A stretch of 47,871 nt of DNA from an uncultured Clostridia bacterium (GCA_904387305.1 CAJFLB010000007.1:1-47871), one strand, 5' to 3'; counted from the first letter of the stretch, positions 1-8,343 are shown. Notes: generated by a model from the sequence alone, not told the origin. Numbers and translations are program-made.

Positions 1-53
1 TAAAAAGTCCACAGTTATCACACATAGATTATATTAAATATTAAAAAATAAAG

Positions 54-76
54 AAAGGAGTCGTATGGTTATTTAA
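54..76 (+). other. Ribosome binding site with a three-codon mini-ORF (M-V-I-stop)
   Basis: A good Shine-Dalgarno sequence (AAAGGAG, 54-60) lies 4 bases before an ATG at 65, but that frame stops after three codons (TAA 74-76). The long reading frame starting at 105 has no comparable ribosome binding site and is closed upstream by a TAA at 99-101. The mini-ORF may be a translational leader, or the true start of the next gene may have been displaced by mutation. Confidence 0.35.
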
Positions 77-104
77 GTTATTAAATATATCATACAAGTA
101 ATAT

Positions 105-2054
105 ATGAATCAGTCATATAAGTTACCATTAACAGAGGAAGAAATAGATGCAATTAGGAAATACGTGGGAATGACACATACAACGATTAATTGTATAGCA
201 GATTTGGATTATAGAAAAATGCAAGTATTACAAAATAAAAGCTGGAGTACAAATATGACAAAAAAAGAATTAAAAGAGAATATACAAACATTTATCAATT
301 TGTATTCAGCTATTTATAAAGCAGGAACTAAAGGTCCAAGAAGTATATTATATAGAGCAACCAATAAACAGCAAATAGAAGAAATAGAAAGAAAAAAAGA
401 AATAGCTTCTTTTACATCAACATCATTAAAAGAAGAATGTGCAAAATCAAAAGATTTTGGAGGATATGGAAAAGAGGCGGTAATACTACGTCTTAGAGAA
501 GATGACGATTTGCCATCATTATATATTGAACCATATAAAAAAGATACAGGTTTGGGTGAAGAAGAGGAATTGATTTTACCATTTACCAAGGTAAAGAAAA
601 TACAATATACAAGTAATTGGAATGGATATACGTATTATGATGCTACTTTAGAAAAAGAAGCATTAGAACAAGTACCAAGGAAAGAATTAGAAACTTTACA
701 GGCACAACTAACAGAAGGTTATGAATCTTATAGAAAACAAGCAGCAGAATGTATTCGATTAGAAGATGATTATCAATATATTTCTATGGAATTAGAACGA
801 AATGATCTAAGTAGAGAACATAAAGAACACTTATCTGAACAGTTAAATGAAAAATCAAGTAGACATGCAGAACTTAGAAAAAGTGTTAAGGAATATCAGA
901 AACAATTTAAAAGAATGATAAAAGGAATGTGTAAAGAAAAAGAATTAGAAATTGACAAACAACGAGAAGAAATAAAAAGAAAAGAAATAGAAGAAAGACA
1001 AAAACAAGATGAAGAACATTTAAGGCAATTAGAAACAGATATTGTGAATTTAGAACATCAAGTAAAAAATGGAAAAACAATTATAGTAGATATGTTAGAA
1101 CAATATATAGGAGAGATGGAATTAACTTCTCAACAATATCGTACAATAGCAGAAGATTTGAAAGTGGGATACTCACAAAATTTACATTTTAGAGTATTAG
1201 AAATCTTTCAAAATATAAAGAGAAAATTAGAAACAGAAAAAGAAAATAAAGAAGAACAAGAACAGCAAGAGGAAAATGAGGATTACAAAAAAAGAAGACA
1301 CAAATTGCAAGTTCAATATGGAAATTTATTTCAGCAAAGAGAGCAAATAGTACAAATCCAGCAAATAATGCAAGAAATTCCACAATATATTAGAGAGTAT
1401 GAAAAACAATCTTTTCAAGAAATAAAAGCAAATTTAAATATAAAGGTTCAAGGAATGATTACAAAAGCAAGAGTAACACACTTACAAGCACAAAAACAGC
1501 AGGTTTTGCAGGAAAAAGAATCTAAGTTACAAAAAATATTTTATGGGACAACATTAAAAGAGGAAAGATTAGCAAATATAGAGGCAAAAATAGATTTAGA
1601 AAGAAAACAAGCTCTTACAAGAAATCCAGGAAATAGTGTTGGGGTCATGATGGCCAATTTGTATGATTGTTCAGCACAAGATTTAAATGGGGAATTTCAA
1701 CCTGAAATGGTAGAAACAATATATGCTATTAGAAGGAATTTTGATAAATTACCAAATGAACAAATGTTGGCAGAGCAAGCCTATGAAAAAGCAATTGGAA
1801 ATTATCCAGTGAGATTAGGAGAAAAAAGACCATCTAAAAGAAAACAAATTGACTATTACCGTCAAGATACAGAAAGAATAAGAACAGAAATTTATGATAA
1901 TGTAAGTCAGAATAAGCAAATAGATAAAGAATTACAAATAAATGCACTTAGTAAATTTGAAGAATCTATCAGTCGTATAAAAACAATAGTAGAAAAAAGT
2001 GAAGAACCATCATATATGGCAGATAAAAAAGATTTACAATTAGGTGAGATATAA
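105..2054 (+). CDS. ADP-ribosyltransferase-like protein with long coiled-coil C-terminus
   Basis: The 649-residue product begins with a region matching the R-S-E class of mono-ADP-ribosyltransferases: an Arg in LYRAT (R84), a Ser-Thr-Ser motif in FTSTSL (103-108), and an acidic GEEEELILP stretch (151-159) in which E153 and E155 fit the catalytic ExE motif followed by the usual hydrophobic-Pro strand. From about residue 190 to the end it is almost entirely charged helix rich in Glu, Lys and Gln, predicted coiled coil. No signal peptide or membrane segment is seen, so it is probably cytoplasmic or delivered by an unrecognised route. Enzymes of this class transfer ADP-ribose from NAD to proteins; arginine is the usual target for ExE enzymes. 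The target and biological role are unknown. The start codon lacks a good ribosome binding site. apt follows 28 bases downstream. Confidence 0.6.
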   Translation: MNQSYKLPLTEEEIDAIRKYVGMTHTTINCIADLDYRKMQVLQNKSWSTNMTKKELKENIQTFINLYSAIYKAGTKGPRSILYRATNKQQIEEIERKKEIASFTSTSLKEECAKSKDFGGYGKEAVILRLREDDDLPSLYIEPYKKDTGLGEEEELILPFTKVKKIQYTSNWNGYTYYDATLEKEALEQVPRKELETLQAQLTEGYESYRKQAAECIRLEDDYQYISMELERNDLSREHKEHLSEQLNEKSSRHAELRKSVKEYQKQFKRMIKGMCKEKELEIDKQREEIKRKEIEERQKQDEEHLRQLETDIVNLEHQVKNGKTIIVDMLEQYIGEMELTSQQYRTIAEDLKVGYSQNLHFRVLEIFQNIKRKLETEKENKEEQEQQEENEDYKKRRHKLQVQYGNLFQQREQIVQIQQIMQEIPQYIREYEKQSFQEIKANLNIKVQGMITKARVTHLQAQKQQVLQEKESKLQKIFYGTTLKEERLANIEAKIDLERKQALTRNPGNSVGVMMANLYDCSAQDLNGEFQPEMVETIYAIRRNFDKLPNEQMLAEQAYEKAIGNYPVRLGEKRPSKRKQIDYYRQDTERIRTEIYDNVSQNKQIDKELQINALSKFEESISRIKTIVEKSEEPSYMADKKDLQLGEI

Positions 2055-2082
2055 CATAAATTATAATCAGAAGGAGATAAAT

Positions 2083-2622
2083 ATGAAAATATTAAGAAAT
2101 GAATTAAAAAGTGAACTACATATTAGAACACAAAAAGACTTTCCACAAGAAGGAATAGAATTTATTGATATTATGCCATTAATTATACAGAAAGAAACTT
2201 TTAAAGAAATTGTTGATAGATTCGTAGAAGAAATAAAAGATAAAAAAGTGGAATATATCGTGGGAGCAGAAGCAAGAGGATTTATTATAGGAGCAGCAGT
2301 AGCAAGTAAATTAGACATTGGGTTTATACCTGTTAGAAAAGCAGGAAAATTACCACCAACAACTGTTGAAAAACAATTTGCTTATGAAAAAGAATATGGA
2401 AAAGACAAAATGGAATTACCTAAATTAGTTGGTGAAGAATATACAGGAAAAAGAATATATATGATTGATGACATATATGCGACGGGAAATACCATGCAAG
2501 CAATGAAACAAGCAATAGAAGAGGTTGGCGGAATTGTTGTAGGGCAAGGTGTGATTATGAATATAAAAGAATTAAATGATGCACAAGATGTATATTCTTT
2601 ATTAGATATTAATGAAACATAA
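2083..2622 (+). CDS. apt: Adenine phosphoribosyltransferase
   Basis: Converts adenine and PRPP to AMP and pyrophosphate in purine salvage, in the cytosol. The 179-residue protein has the family N-terminus (DFPQEGIEFIDIMPLI), the PPTT-containing segment, and the PRPP-binding loop MIDDIYATGNTM, a close match to the type I phosphoribosyltransferase signature. An upstream in-frame ATG-like extension exists, but the ATG at 2083 follows a clear AAGGAG at 2071-2076 and gives the normal length, so it is chosen. It lies 28 bases after the preceding gene, possibly cotranscribed. Confidence 0.9.
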   Translation: MKILRNELKSELHIRTQKDFPQEGIEFIDIMPLIIQKETFKEIVDRFVEEIKDKKVEYIVGAEARGFIIGAAVASKLDIGFIPVRKAGKLPPTTVEKQFAYEKEYGKDKMELPKLVGEEYTGKRIYMIDDIYATGNTMQAMKQAIEEVGGIVVGQGVIMNIKELNDAQDVYSLLDINET

Positions 2623-2784
2623 TGAAAAAATATAAAAGAAGAACATTTTTAGAAAAAGAACATAATATAAAAGAAATAGTAATTAAAAATGTAAATATTT
2701 TGTTACAGATCAGTTAAAAATATGTATATAAGACTGACCGATAACCGCACTTAACATAAAATTTTAGAAATTTTATAAAAACTA

Positions 2785-2814
2785 TTGACAAAAGATAAAG
2801 AGCTATGATAAAAT
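2785..2814 (+). promoter_or_regulatory. Sigma-A promoter with extended -10, upstream of the histidine leader
   Basis: A TTGACA (-35) at 2785-2790 is separated by 18 bases from TAAAAT (-10) at 2809-2814, with TG one base upstream of the -10. Transcription would start about 2821, roughly 25 bases before the leader peptide. Confidence 0.75.
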
Positions 2815-2846
2815 TTCAATTAATAAATTTAAGGGAGAGAAATTTT

Positions 2847-2894
2847 ATGAAAATATATAAACTAAACGGTAACAAACATCATCATAAAATATAG
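2847..2894 (+). CDS. Histidine leader peptide (15 residues, contains His-His-His)
   Basis: A short reading frame with a strong ribosome binding site (AAGGGAG, 2831-2837, 9 bases before ATG) encodes MKIYKLNGNKHHHKI. The three CAT codons at 2877-2885 end three codons before the stop at 2892-2894. The stop overlaps the 5' arm of the first of a series of mutually exclusive hairpins leading to an intrinsic terminator. This is the layout of ribosome-mediated amino-acid attenuators such as the enterobacterial his leader. The genes downstream include an amino-acid transporter and an Xaa-His dipeptidase, which fits histidine as the sensed amino acid. Confidence 0.75.
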   Translation: MKIYKLNGNKHHHKI

Positions 2895-2994
2895 CTTGTG
2901 TCTGAAATTGATTGGCACAAGCTTTGGATGCTTGTGCCTTTAGTTTTCTAGAAAGAGACCTTAAAGGTACAAAACGTACTTTTAAGGTTTTTTT
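2893..2994 (+). promoter_or_regulatory. Ribosome-mediated transcription attenuator (histidine)
   Basis: Five segments can be read. Segment 1 (2893-2900) pairs with segment 2 (2916-2923). Segment 2, extended to 2914-2922, pairs perfectly over 9 bases with segment 3 (2930-2938). Segment 3, at 2932-2942, pairs over 11 bases (one G-U) with segment 4 (2962-2972). Segment 4, within 2958-2970, pairs with segment 5 (2976-2988) to make a 13-bp terminator stem with loop AAAAC and a T run. A ribosome reaching the stop codon would cover segment 1, giving 2:3 plus terminator (off). A ribosome stalled at the His codons leaves 1:2 and 3:4, which blocks the terminator (on). The pairing is read directly; the regulatory logic is inferred. 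Confidence 0.75.
2958..2994 (+). terminator. Intrinsic terminator of the attenuator
   Basis: Arms 2958-2970 and 2976-2988 pair over 13 bp (one G-T) around loop AAAAC and are followed by a run of T to 2994. It sits about 110 bases upstream of the first structural gene, so it can only act as an attenuator for that operon. Confidence 0.85.
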
Positions 2995-3104
2995 GTATAT
3001 CTTTAAAAACTAGGCGCCAAATTTTAAAGATATAAAAATAAAGGCAGAGAAAATCTCTTAAAAGAAAAAATAAAAAGTAAAGAAAATTTAAGGAGGAATG
3101 AAAT

Positions 3105-3896
3105 ATGAAAAACAAAATATTAATAGGAGTGATTTCAGCAATTGTCATAATTGCATTAATAGGAGTAATCGTATTTAGTGTACAAGGACAAAAAAATGAT
3201 GAAAATGTATTAGTTTTAGGAATGGATGATAGTTTTCCACCAATGGGATTTCGAAATGAAAATAATGAATTAGTTGGATTTGATATTGATTTAGCAACAG
3301 AAGTTTGTAACAAATTAGGAATGACATTAGAAGTGCAAACCATTTCTTGGGCAGCAAAAGAACAGGAATTAGATTCAGGAAATATTGATTGTATATGGAA
3401 TGGATTTGGTTATACAGAAGAGAGAAATGAGGCTATGACATTAAGTGATATGTATATAAAAGATGAATCTATATTCTTTGTAAAAAATGATTCAGAATAT
3501 ACTTCTCAAGAGGATTTAAAAGGTAAGAAAATCGGAGTACAAAGTGGTTCAACACAAGAAAGAAGATTAAATGATGCAGAATTTGGAAAAGAAATAGAAG
3601 AAATTGTAGGATATACAGATTATTTAACAGCATTAATGGATTTAGAAACAGGAAATATTGATGCGGTATATATGAGTAAAATTACAGGAACATATATTAT
3701 GAAATCACAAAATAAAAATTTTAAAACCTTTGAATCTACAGGAATATCAACAGGAGAAACAGGAATGGTAATTGCCTTCAAAAAAGGAAATACAGAACTA
3801 AAAGATAAAGTAGAAAAGGCCATAGCAGAATTAAAAGAAGAAGGAAAAGTAAAAGAAATAGCAGAAAAATGGTTTGGAGAAGATTTAACTGTATAA
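3105..3896 (+). CDS. Polar amino-acid ABC transporter substrate-binding protein, probably histidine
   Basis: Extracytoplasmic binding protein (family 3 solute-binding, HisJ/GlnH type) that captures an amino acid for the permease encoded next. The 263 residues start with a membrane-spanning N-terminal segment (about 5-27) without a lipobox cysteine, so it is probably held by an uncleaved anchor rather than as a lipoprotein. Family features include GMDDSFPPMGF, LVGFDIDLATEV, and the KGKKIGVQSGST hinge region. RBS AAGGAGG precedes the ATG. It is first in an operon with permease, ATPase and pepD, behind a His-codon attenuator, which points to histidine or a His-containing substrate. Substrate assignment is inference; the family is clear. 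Confidence 0.88.
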   Translation: MKNKILIGVISAIVIIALIGVIVFSVQGQKNDENVLVLGMDDSFPPMGFRNENNELVGFDIDLATEVCNKLGMTLEVQTISWAAKEQELDSGNIDCIWNGFGYTEERNEAMTLSDMYIKDESIFFVKNDSEYTSQEDLKGKKIGVQSGSTQERRLNDAEFGKEIEEIVGYTDYLTALMDLETGNIDAVYMSKITGTYIMKSQNKNFKTFESTGISTGETGMVIAFKKGNTELKDKVEKAIAELKEEGKVKEIAEKWFGEDLTV

Positions 3897-3903
3897 AATG
3901 TCC

Positions 3904-3980
3904 AATTGGGGACGTTTCTGTTTGGGACATTTTCTGAAAGGGACAATTAGGGACGTTTCCTTTTGAACATTTTCTGAAAG
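3904..3980. repeat. Two tandem copies of a GGGAC-containing 36-37 bp unit
   Basis: Units at 3904-3940 and 3945-3980 both run AATT-GGGACGTTTC-...-ACATTTTCTGAAAG with few differences. They lie between the binding-protein and permease genes inside one operon. They share the GGGAC and GGGACATTTT motifs with the repeats at 11676-11835 and 45765-45800. Confidence 0.7.
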
Positions 3981-4011
3981 ATTATGATTACAGAATAGGA
4001 GAGAAGAAAAA

Positions 4012-4668
4012 ATGGATATGTCAAATATACTCAATCTAACAAAAATTTTATTGGAAGGATTAGGAACCACATTATCAATTTTCATATTAACATTAGTCAT
4101 TGGAATTCCAGCAGGAATTGTAGTGGCAATAGCGAAAAATTCAAAATGTAAAATCATTGCATGGATAACAAAAATTTATATATTAATTATCAGAGGAACC
4201 CCTATGATGTTACAAATTATTTTTGTGTATTTTGCACCATATTATCTATTTCACATTTCTTATGATAGATTTGTAGCAGTGATTATTGCTTTTGTTATTA
4301 ATTATGCAGCATATTTTGCAGAAATTTTTAGAAGTGGAATGTTAAGTGTTCCAAAAGGACAAAAAGAAGCAGCATTTACATTAGGAATGACAAAAACACA
4401 AACCTTTTTTAGAATATCATTACCACAAATTATAAAAAGAATCTTGCCAGCTTTGTCAAATGAAGTAATCTCTTTAATCAAAACTACTTCTTTAGCACAA
4501 ATTATAGGTATAACAGAAATTTTTGCATTAGCACAAAAACAAGCTAGCTTCCAATTTTCGATTGTTCCACTTTGTGTAGCAGGTGTTATTTACTTAGTTT
4601 TATGTGCTGTTATCACATTTGCATTTCACAAAGCAGAGAAAAAATTAGATTACTATACCATAACTTAG
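4012..4668 (+). CDS. Polar amino-acid ABC transporter permease (HisM/GlnP type)
   Basis: Integral membrane subunit that forms the translocation path for the amino acid delivered by the binding protein. The 218 residues hold about five hydrophobic segments and the family's cytoplasmic coupling (EAA-like) region around AAFTLGMTKTQTFFRISLPQ. TTSLAQIIGITE near the C-terminus is also typical. RBS AGGAGA precedes the ATG at 4012; a second ATG two codons later is possible. A single permease gene suggests a homodimer. It is separated from the upstream gene by a tandem GGGAC repeat. Confidence 0.88.
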   Translation: MDMSNILNLTKILLEGLGTTLSIFILTLVIGIPAGIVVAIAKNSKCKIIAWITKIYILIIRGTPMMLQIIFVYFAPYYLFHISYDRFVAVIIAFVINYAAYFAEIFRSGMLSVPKGQKEAAFTLGMTKTQTFFRISLPQIIKRILPALSNEVISLIKTTSLAQIIGITEIFALAQKQASFQFSIVPLCVAGVIYLVLCAVITFAFHKAEKKLDYYTIT

Positions 4669-4745
4669 AGCAATTGGAAAGATGAAAGTGAATATGTAAT
4701 GGCAGATACGAATAAAAAAGAAAAGGAGAAAGGAAGAAGGTCAAA

Positions 4746-5516
4746 ATGAAAGAGATTGTAAAAGTAGAGAATTTAGTAAAAAAATATAAGGACAATATGG
4801 CTGTTAAAAATGTATCTTTTACAGTGAATGAAGGAGAAGTTTTAGCAATTATTGGTTCATCTGGTTCTGGAAAATCAACTGTTCTAAGATGTATGAATCA
4901 ATTAGAAAAAATTGATGGTGGAAATATAAAAATAGATGAAGATGAAATGATAAAAGAATATAAAAATGGAAAGCCGATTTATAATGATAAAGAAACATTA
5001 AAAAAGATGAATTTAAAATGTGGTATGGTATTTCAAAACTTTAATTTATTTCCACACAAATCTATCATAGAAAATGTAACAGAAGCAATGATTACAGTTT
5101 TGAAAATGGATAAAAAAGAAGCAGAAGAAAAAGCAATAAAATTATTAGATAAAATGGGAATACAAGATAAAAAAGATGCATATCCATGTAATTTATCAGG
5201 AGGACAACAACAAAGGGTATCTATTGCAAGAGCATTAGCAATTGAGCCAGAAATCCTATTTATGGATGAACCAACAAGTGCTTTAGATCCAGAGTTAATC
5301 GGTGAAGTGTTAAAAGTTATTAAAAAATTAGCAGAGGAAAAAAAGACAATGGTCATTGTTACACACGAAATTCAATTTGCTAGCCAAGTAGCAGACAGAA
5401 TTATCTTTATGGATAAAGGTTCTATTATAGAAATGGGGACACCAAAAGAAGTAATTGAAAACCCAAAAGAAGAAAGAACCAAACAATTTTTACAAAGATA
5501 TTTGGAAAGAGAATAA
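4746..5516 (+). CDS. Polar amino-acid ABC transporter ATP-binding protein (HisP/GlnQ type)
   Basis: Powers import by the adjacent permease. The 256 residues contain Walker A (IGSSGSGKST), the Q-loop region, the signature LSGGQQQR, Walker B ILFMDEPTSALDPE, and the switch histidine in VIVTHE. The segment between Walker A and the Q-loop is slightly long, with an extra charged stretch around residues 55-85, as in some HisP proteins. Third gene of the operon; pepD begins 17 bases after its stop. Confidence 0.92.
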   Translation: MKEIVKVENLVKKYKDNMAVKNVSFTVNEGEVLAIIGSSGSGKSTVLRCMNQLEKIDGGNIKIDEDEMIKEYKNGKPIYNDKETLKKMNLKCGMVFQNFNLFPHKSIIENVTEAMITVLKMDKKEAEEKAIKLLDKMGIQDKKDAYPCNLSGGQQQRVSIARALAIEPEILFMDEPTSALDPELIGEVLKVIKKLAEEKKTMVIVTHEIQFASQVADRIIFMDKGSIIEMGTPKEVIENPKEERTKQFLQRYLERE

Positions 5517-5533
5517 AAGAAAGGAAAAGAAGG

Positions 5534-6976
5534 ATGGAATTATTAAAATTAGAAGATTATCAAAATTTAGATGGCAAAAAAGTAATTCAATATTTTGCTG
5601 AAATTAATAAAATTCCAAGAAAGTCAGGAGAAGAAAAGAAAATCCGAGAATATTTAGAAACATTTGCAAAAGAAAGAAATTTAAATTATGTAAAAGATGA
5701 ATACGACAATATTATTATTTATAAGCCAGCAACAAAAGGAAGAGAAAATGAAGAAACATTAGCATTTCAAGCACATACAGATATGATATGTGAAAAAGAT
5801 GCAGGAGTACAACATGACTTCTCTAAAGATCCAATTGTGTTATATAAAGAAGGAGATAATATAACAGCAAATGGAACAACTTTAGGAGCAGATAATGGAA
5901 TTGGAGTAGCATATATGTTAGCCATTTTAGATAGTAATATATCTATTCCAAATTTAGAATGTATTTTTACAGTACAAGAGGAAACAACCATGATAGGTGC
6001 TATAAAAATTGATGAAAAAAATATTAAAGCAAGAAAAATCATTTCTTTAGATAATGGAAAAGAAGGAAAAATATTAATTAGTTCAGCCAATTGTAATGAA
6101 TGGATAGGAAGAATAGAAGCAGATAAAGAAACTATAAATGTAAAGAAAATTTATAGATTACAATATGCAAATTTCTTGGGAGGACATTCTGGAGGAAATA
6201 TAGGTGATGAAAAAAGAGGAAATCCAATTAAACTAGCAATGGAAACATTAAAAGAAATTTCCAATATTCAAATTGTAAAATTAATGGGTGGTAGTAGAGT
6301 AAATGTTATTCCAAGAGAATTTGAAGTGGAATTTTGCATATCAGAAGACAATCAAGAAGGAGAAATCAATAAGATTTTGGAAAGTATACAAAAACAAAGA
6401 GCAATGTTTAAAAATGAAACTATAGTATTAGAAACACTACCAGAAGCCAACAACATACAAGCATATTCTATCAAAACAAGTAGAAGTATTATTGATTTTA
6501 TAAATCAATATAAAAATGGAGCATTAGAAAGAGAAGAAAAAGGAAATGTGATACTTTCAGCCAATTTAGCAGTTTTAACAGAATATGAAAAAGGAATACA
6601 AATTGAATTTTCAGAAAGAAGTAATCAAAAAGATTTGGAAGAAAAGTATTTAGAAACATTAACAGAATTGATTAAAAAATATAATATAGACATTATCTGG
6701 CACCAAGAATTAAAAGGTGTAGAGAAAAAAGAAAATAATGCACTTTTAGAAAAATGTCAAAAAGCATATAAGAAATTATTCAATAAGACAATGGAAGAAA
6801 TTATATCACAAGGTGTGGTAGAAGGAGGATTCTTTGTTGATAAGATGCCAGATTGTGAATATGTATGTATAGGACCAAACAGTTATGATGTGCACTCTCC
6901 AAGAGAAAGAGTTTCTATTAGTTCTATAGAGAAAATTTGGAATTATTTAAAAGAAGTTATGAAACAAGGAGAATAA
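5534..6976 (+). CDS. pepD: Aminoacyl-histidine dipeptidase (Xaa-His dipeptidase)
   Basis: Cytosolic M20-family metallopeptidase that hydrolyses dipeptides ending in histidine (carnosine-type and Xaa-His), releasing free histidine. The 480 residues match family length. Metal and catalytic residues can be placed: H81 in HTDM, D120 in LGADNGIG, E149-E150 in QEETT, D173 in SLDNGKEG, and a C-terminal His in DVHSPRE. The GGHSGG segment of the lid domain is present. RBS AAAGGAAAAGAAGG precedes the ATG. Its place behind an amino-acid transporter and a His-codon leader makes a coherent histidine-scavenging operon: import, then peptide hydrolysis. The first-listed function follows the family; the operon role is inferred. 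Confidence 0.9.
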   Translation: MELLKLEDYQNLDGKKVIQYFAEINKIPRKSGEEKKIREYLETFAKERNLNYVKDEYDNIIIYKPATKGRENEETLAFQAHTDMICEKDAGVQHDFSKDPIVLYKEGDNITANGTTLGADNGIGVAYMLAILDSNISIPNLECIFTVQEETTMIGAIKIDEKNIKARKIISLDNGKEGKILISSANCNEWIGRIEADKETINVKKIYRLQYANFLGGHSGGNIGDEKRGNPIKLAMETLKEISNIQIVKLMGGSRVNVIPREFEVEFCISEDNQEGEINKILESIQKQRAMFKNETIVLETLPEANNIQAYSIKTSRSIIDFINQYKNGALEREEKGNVILSANLAVLTEYEKGIQIEFSERSNQKDLEEKYLETLTELIKKYNIDIIWHQELKGVEKKENNALLEKCQKAYKKLFNKTMEEIISQGVVEGGFFVDKMPDCEYVCIGPNSYDVHSPRERVSISSIEKIWNYLKEVMKQGE

Positions 6977-7039
6977 TTTTTTTATATCAAAAATTTTTAT
7001 ATAAGTTCAAGATAAAAGGGGATTTTCATATATAATTAA

Positions 7040-7092
7040 AAAGATACCAAAAGAAGTAAAAAGATATTCTTTAGTTCTTTTGGTATTTTTTG
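7040..7092 (+). terminator. Intrinsic terminator after pepD
   Basis: Arms around 7044-7055 and 7075-7086 (ATACCAAAAGAA and its complement) flank a 19-base loop and are followed by a T run to about 7091. It ends the transporter-pepD operon. Confidence 0.8.
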
Positions 7093-7229
7093 TTATTCTA
7101 GAGGAAAACTAAATTTTTACTCTATATATAATGTTTGATTATTGTATACAATTTTACTTGCGTAAAATTGATGTAATTAAAATGTCATAAACTAATAAAA
7201 TGATTTTCTGTATAAAAAAGTTTAGTTTC

Positions 7230-7658
7230 TTATAAATATTTTTTTAGTCTTTCAACATTATTTTCTTGAAATTGAATAAAGTTTGTTAAAATATTTTTAA
7301 TCGTATCGGTTGTTTCTGGATTATTATTTAATAATTTGACCCCTTCAATAATTCCCATATTGGTTCCTTTAATCAACATTTCAGCAATTTTAGAGTCAGA
7401 ATTATCTGTTAAAGTACTCATTTGAATATCAAACCATCCCATCATTTTTTGAGCTGGATTTAATTCTTTAGGAAATTCTTCATATTTTCCAAGTTCTGCA
7501 TTTACATCATTTAAAATGGCATTATATTGATTATATTCATATTGTAAATCATCTTTTAATTGGTCATCTGTTACTTTTTCAGCAATAGAAGAGATAGAGT
7601 CCATTCCCATTTTTATTCCTTTATTAATTTCGTTTAAAATATATTCTGGTCTATTCAT
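7230..7658 (-). CDS. Hypothetical helical-bundle protein next to dps
   Basis: The 142-residue protein is not assigned to a named family. It is all-helical by composition, acidic, without signal peptide or membrane segment, with a GMDSISSIAEKV start and an ELNPAQKMMGWFDIQMSTL centre. The length and helix pattern resemble four-helix ferritin-like bundles, but the classical iron-ligand motifs are not evident. A strong RBS (GGGAGG on the minus strand) precedes the start. It is divergent from dps with about 180 bases between them, so the two may share control. Function unknown. Confidence 0.7.
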   Translation of the reverse strand: MNRPEYILNEINKGIKMGMDSISSIAEKVTDDQLKDDLQYEYNQYNAILNDVNAELGKYEEFPKELNPAQKMMGWFDIQMSTLTDNSDSKIAEMLIKGTNMGIIEGVKLLNNNPETTDTIKNILTNFIQFQENNVERLKKYL

Positions 7659-7839
7659 TTTTGATACCTCCCCATTTTTAAAAATTTTTATAATTATCCA
7701 TAAAAAATTTTATTTGTTATCATCTTTCTAAATTTATTATGCACAAATATACAAAAAATATGAATATAAAATGATATTGAATAAAAAATAAAAAAAAGGA
7801 AAAAATGTGTATATAAAATCAAAGATAGGAGTGAAAAGA

Positions 7840-8274
7840 ATGGAAGAAATGGTAAATAAGCTAAATGAATTTTTAGCAGACTTAAATGTATTTTATAGAA
7901 AATTACAAAATTATCATTGGAATGTAAAAGGAAAAAACTTTTTTGTATTACATGAAAAATTAGAAGAATATTATGATAAGGTTAATGAAGAAATTGATGA
8001 AATCGCAGAGCATATATTGACATTAGACAAACAACCATTAGGAACTATGAAAGATTATTTAGAAAAAACATGTATAGAAGAAGCACAAAATGCAAAAATA
8101 GAGGGAGAAATTGTTTTAGATAAAGTGTTAAAAGATTTTGAAACTTTATTACAAAAATCAATGACAATAAAGAAACTAGCAGATGAACACCATATATATG
8201 CAACTTCTAGCTTAATAGATGATTATATCTTGGAATATAGTAAAATCATATGGATGTTAAAACAACATAAATAA
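7840..8274 (+). CDS. dps: Dps-family ferritin-like DNA-protection protein
   Basis: Dps proteins form twelve-subunit shells that oxidise and store iron, protecting DNA from oxidative damage. The 144 residues include the typical FYRKLQNYHWNVKGKNFFVLH segment, supplying the His ligand, and the following helix EKLEEYYDKVNEEIDEIAEHI, supplying acidic ligands of the intersubunit ferroxidase site. An in-frame upstream start exists, but the ATG at 7840 follows AGGAG at 7827-7831 and gives the normal N-terminus. A perfect hairpin follows the gene. Confidence 0.88.
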   Translation: MEEMVNKLNEFLADLNVFYRKLQNYHWNVKGKNFFVLHEKLEEYYDKVNEEIDEIAEHILTLDKQPLGTMKDYLEKTCIEEAQNAKIEGEIVLDKVLKDFETLLQKSMTIKKLADEHHIYATSSLIDDYILEYSKIIWMLKQHK

Positions 8275-8288
8275 AAGTTAGTGTTCAG

Positions 8289-8321
8289 CTCAATGTATAC
8301 TTTCCTTCTGTATACATTGAG
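8289..8321. terminator. Perfect 12-bp hairpin after dps
   Basis: CTCAATGTATAC (8289-8300) pairs perfectly with 8310-8321 across a 9-base loop. There is no T run, so it may be a weak terminator, an mRNA-stabilising end or an operator. Confidence 0.5.
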
Positions 8322-8343
8322 GTAATAATAATAAACAAAAAAG

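Noticed and set aside
2622..2717. 31-codon reading frame overlapping the apt stop (ATGA-type overlap)
   Set aside because: No ribosome binding site of its own beyond the apt end, low-complexity Lys/Ile content and no recognisable features; most likely chance.
2700..2760. Possible T-box leader upstream of the transporter operon
   Set aside because: No T-box sequence (TGGNACCGCG) or specifier-loop arrangement; the region fits a leader-peptide attenuator starting at 2785 instead.
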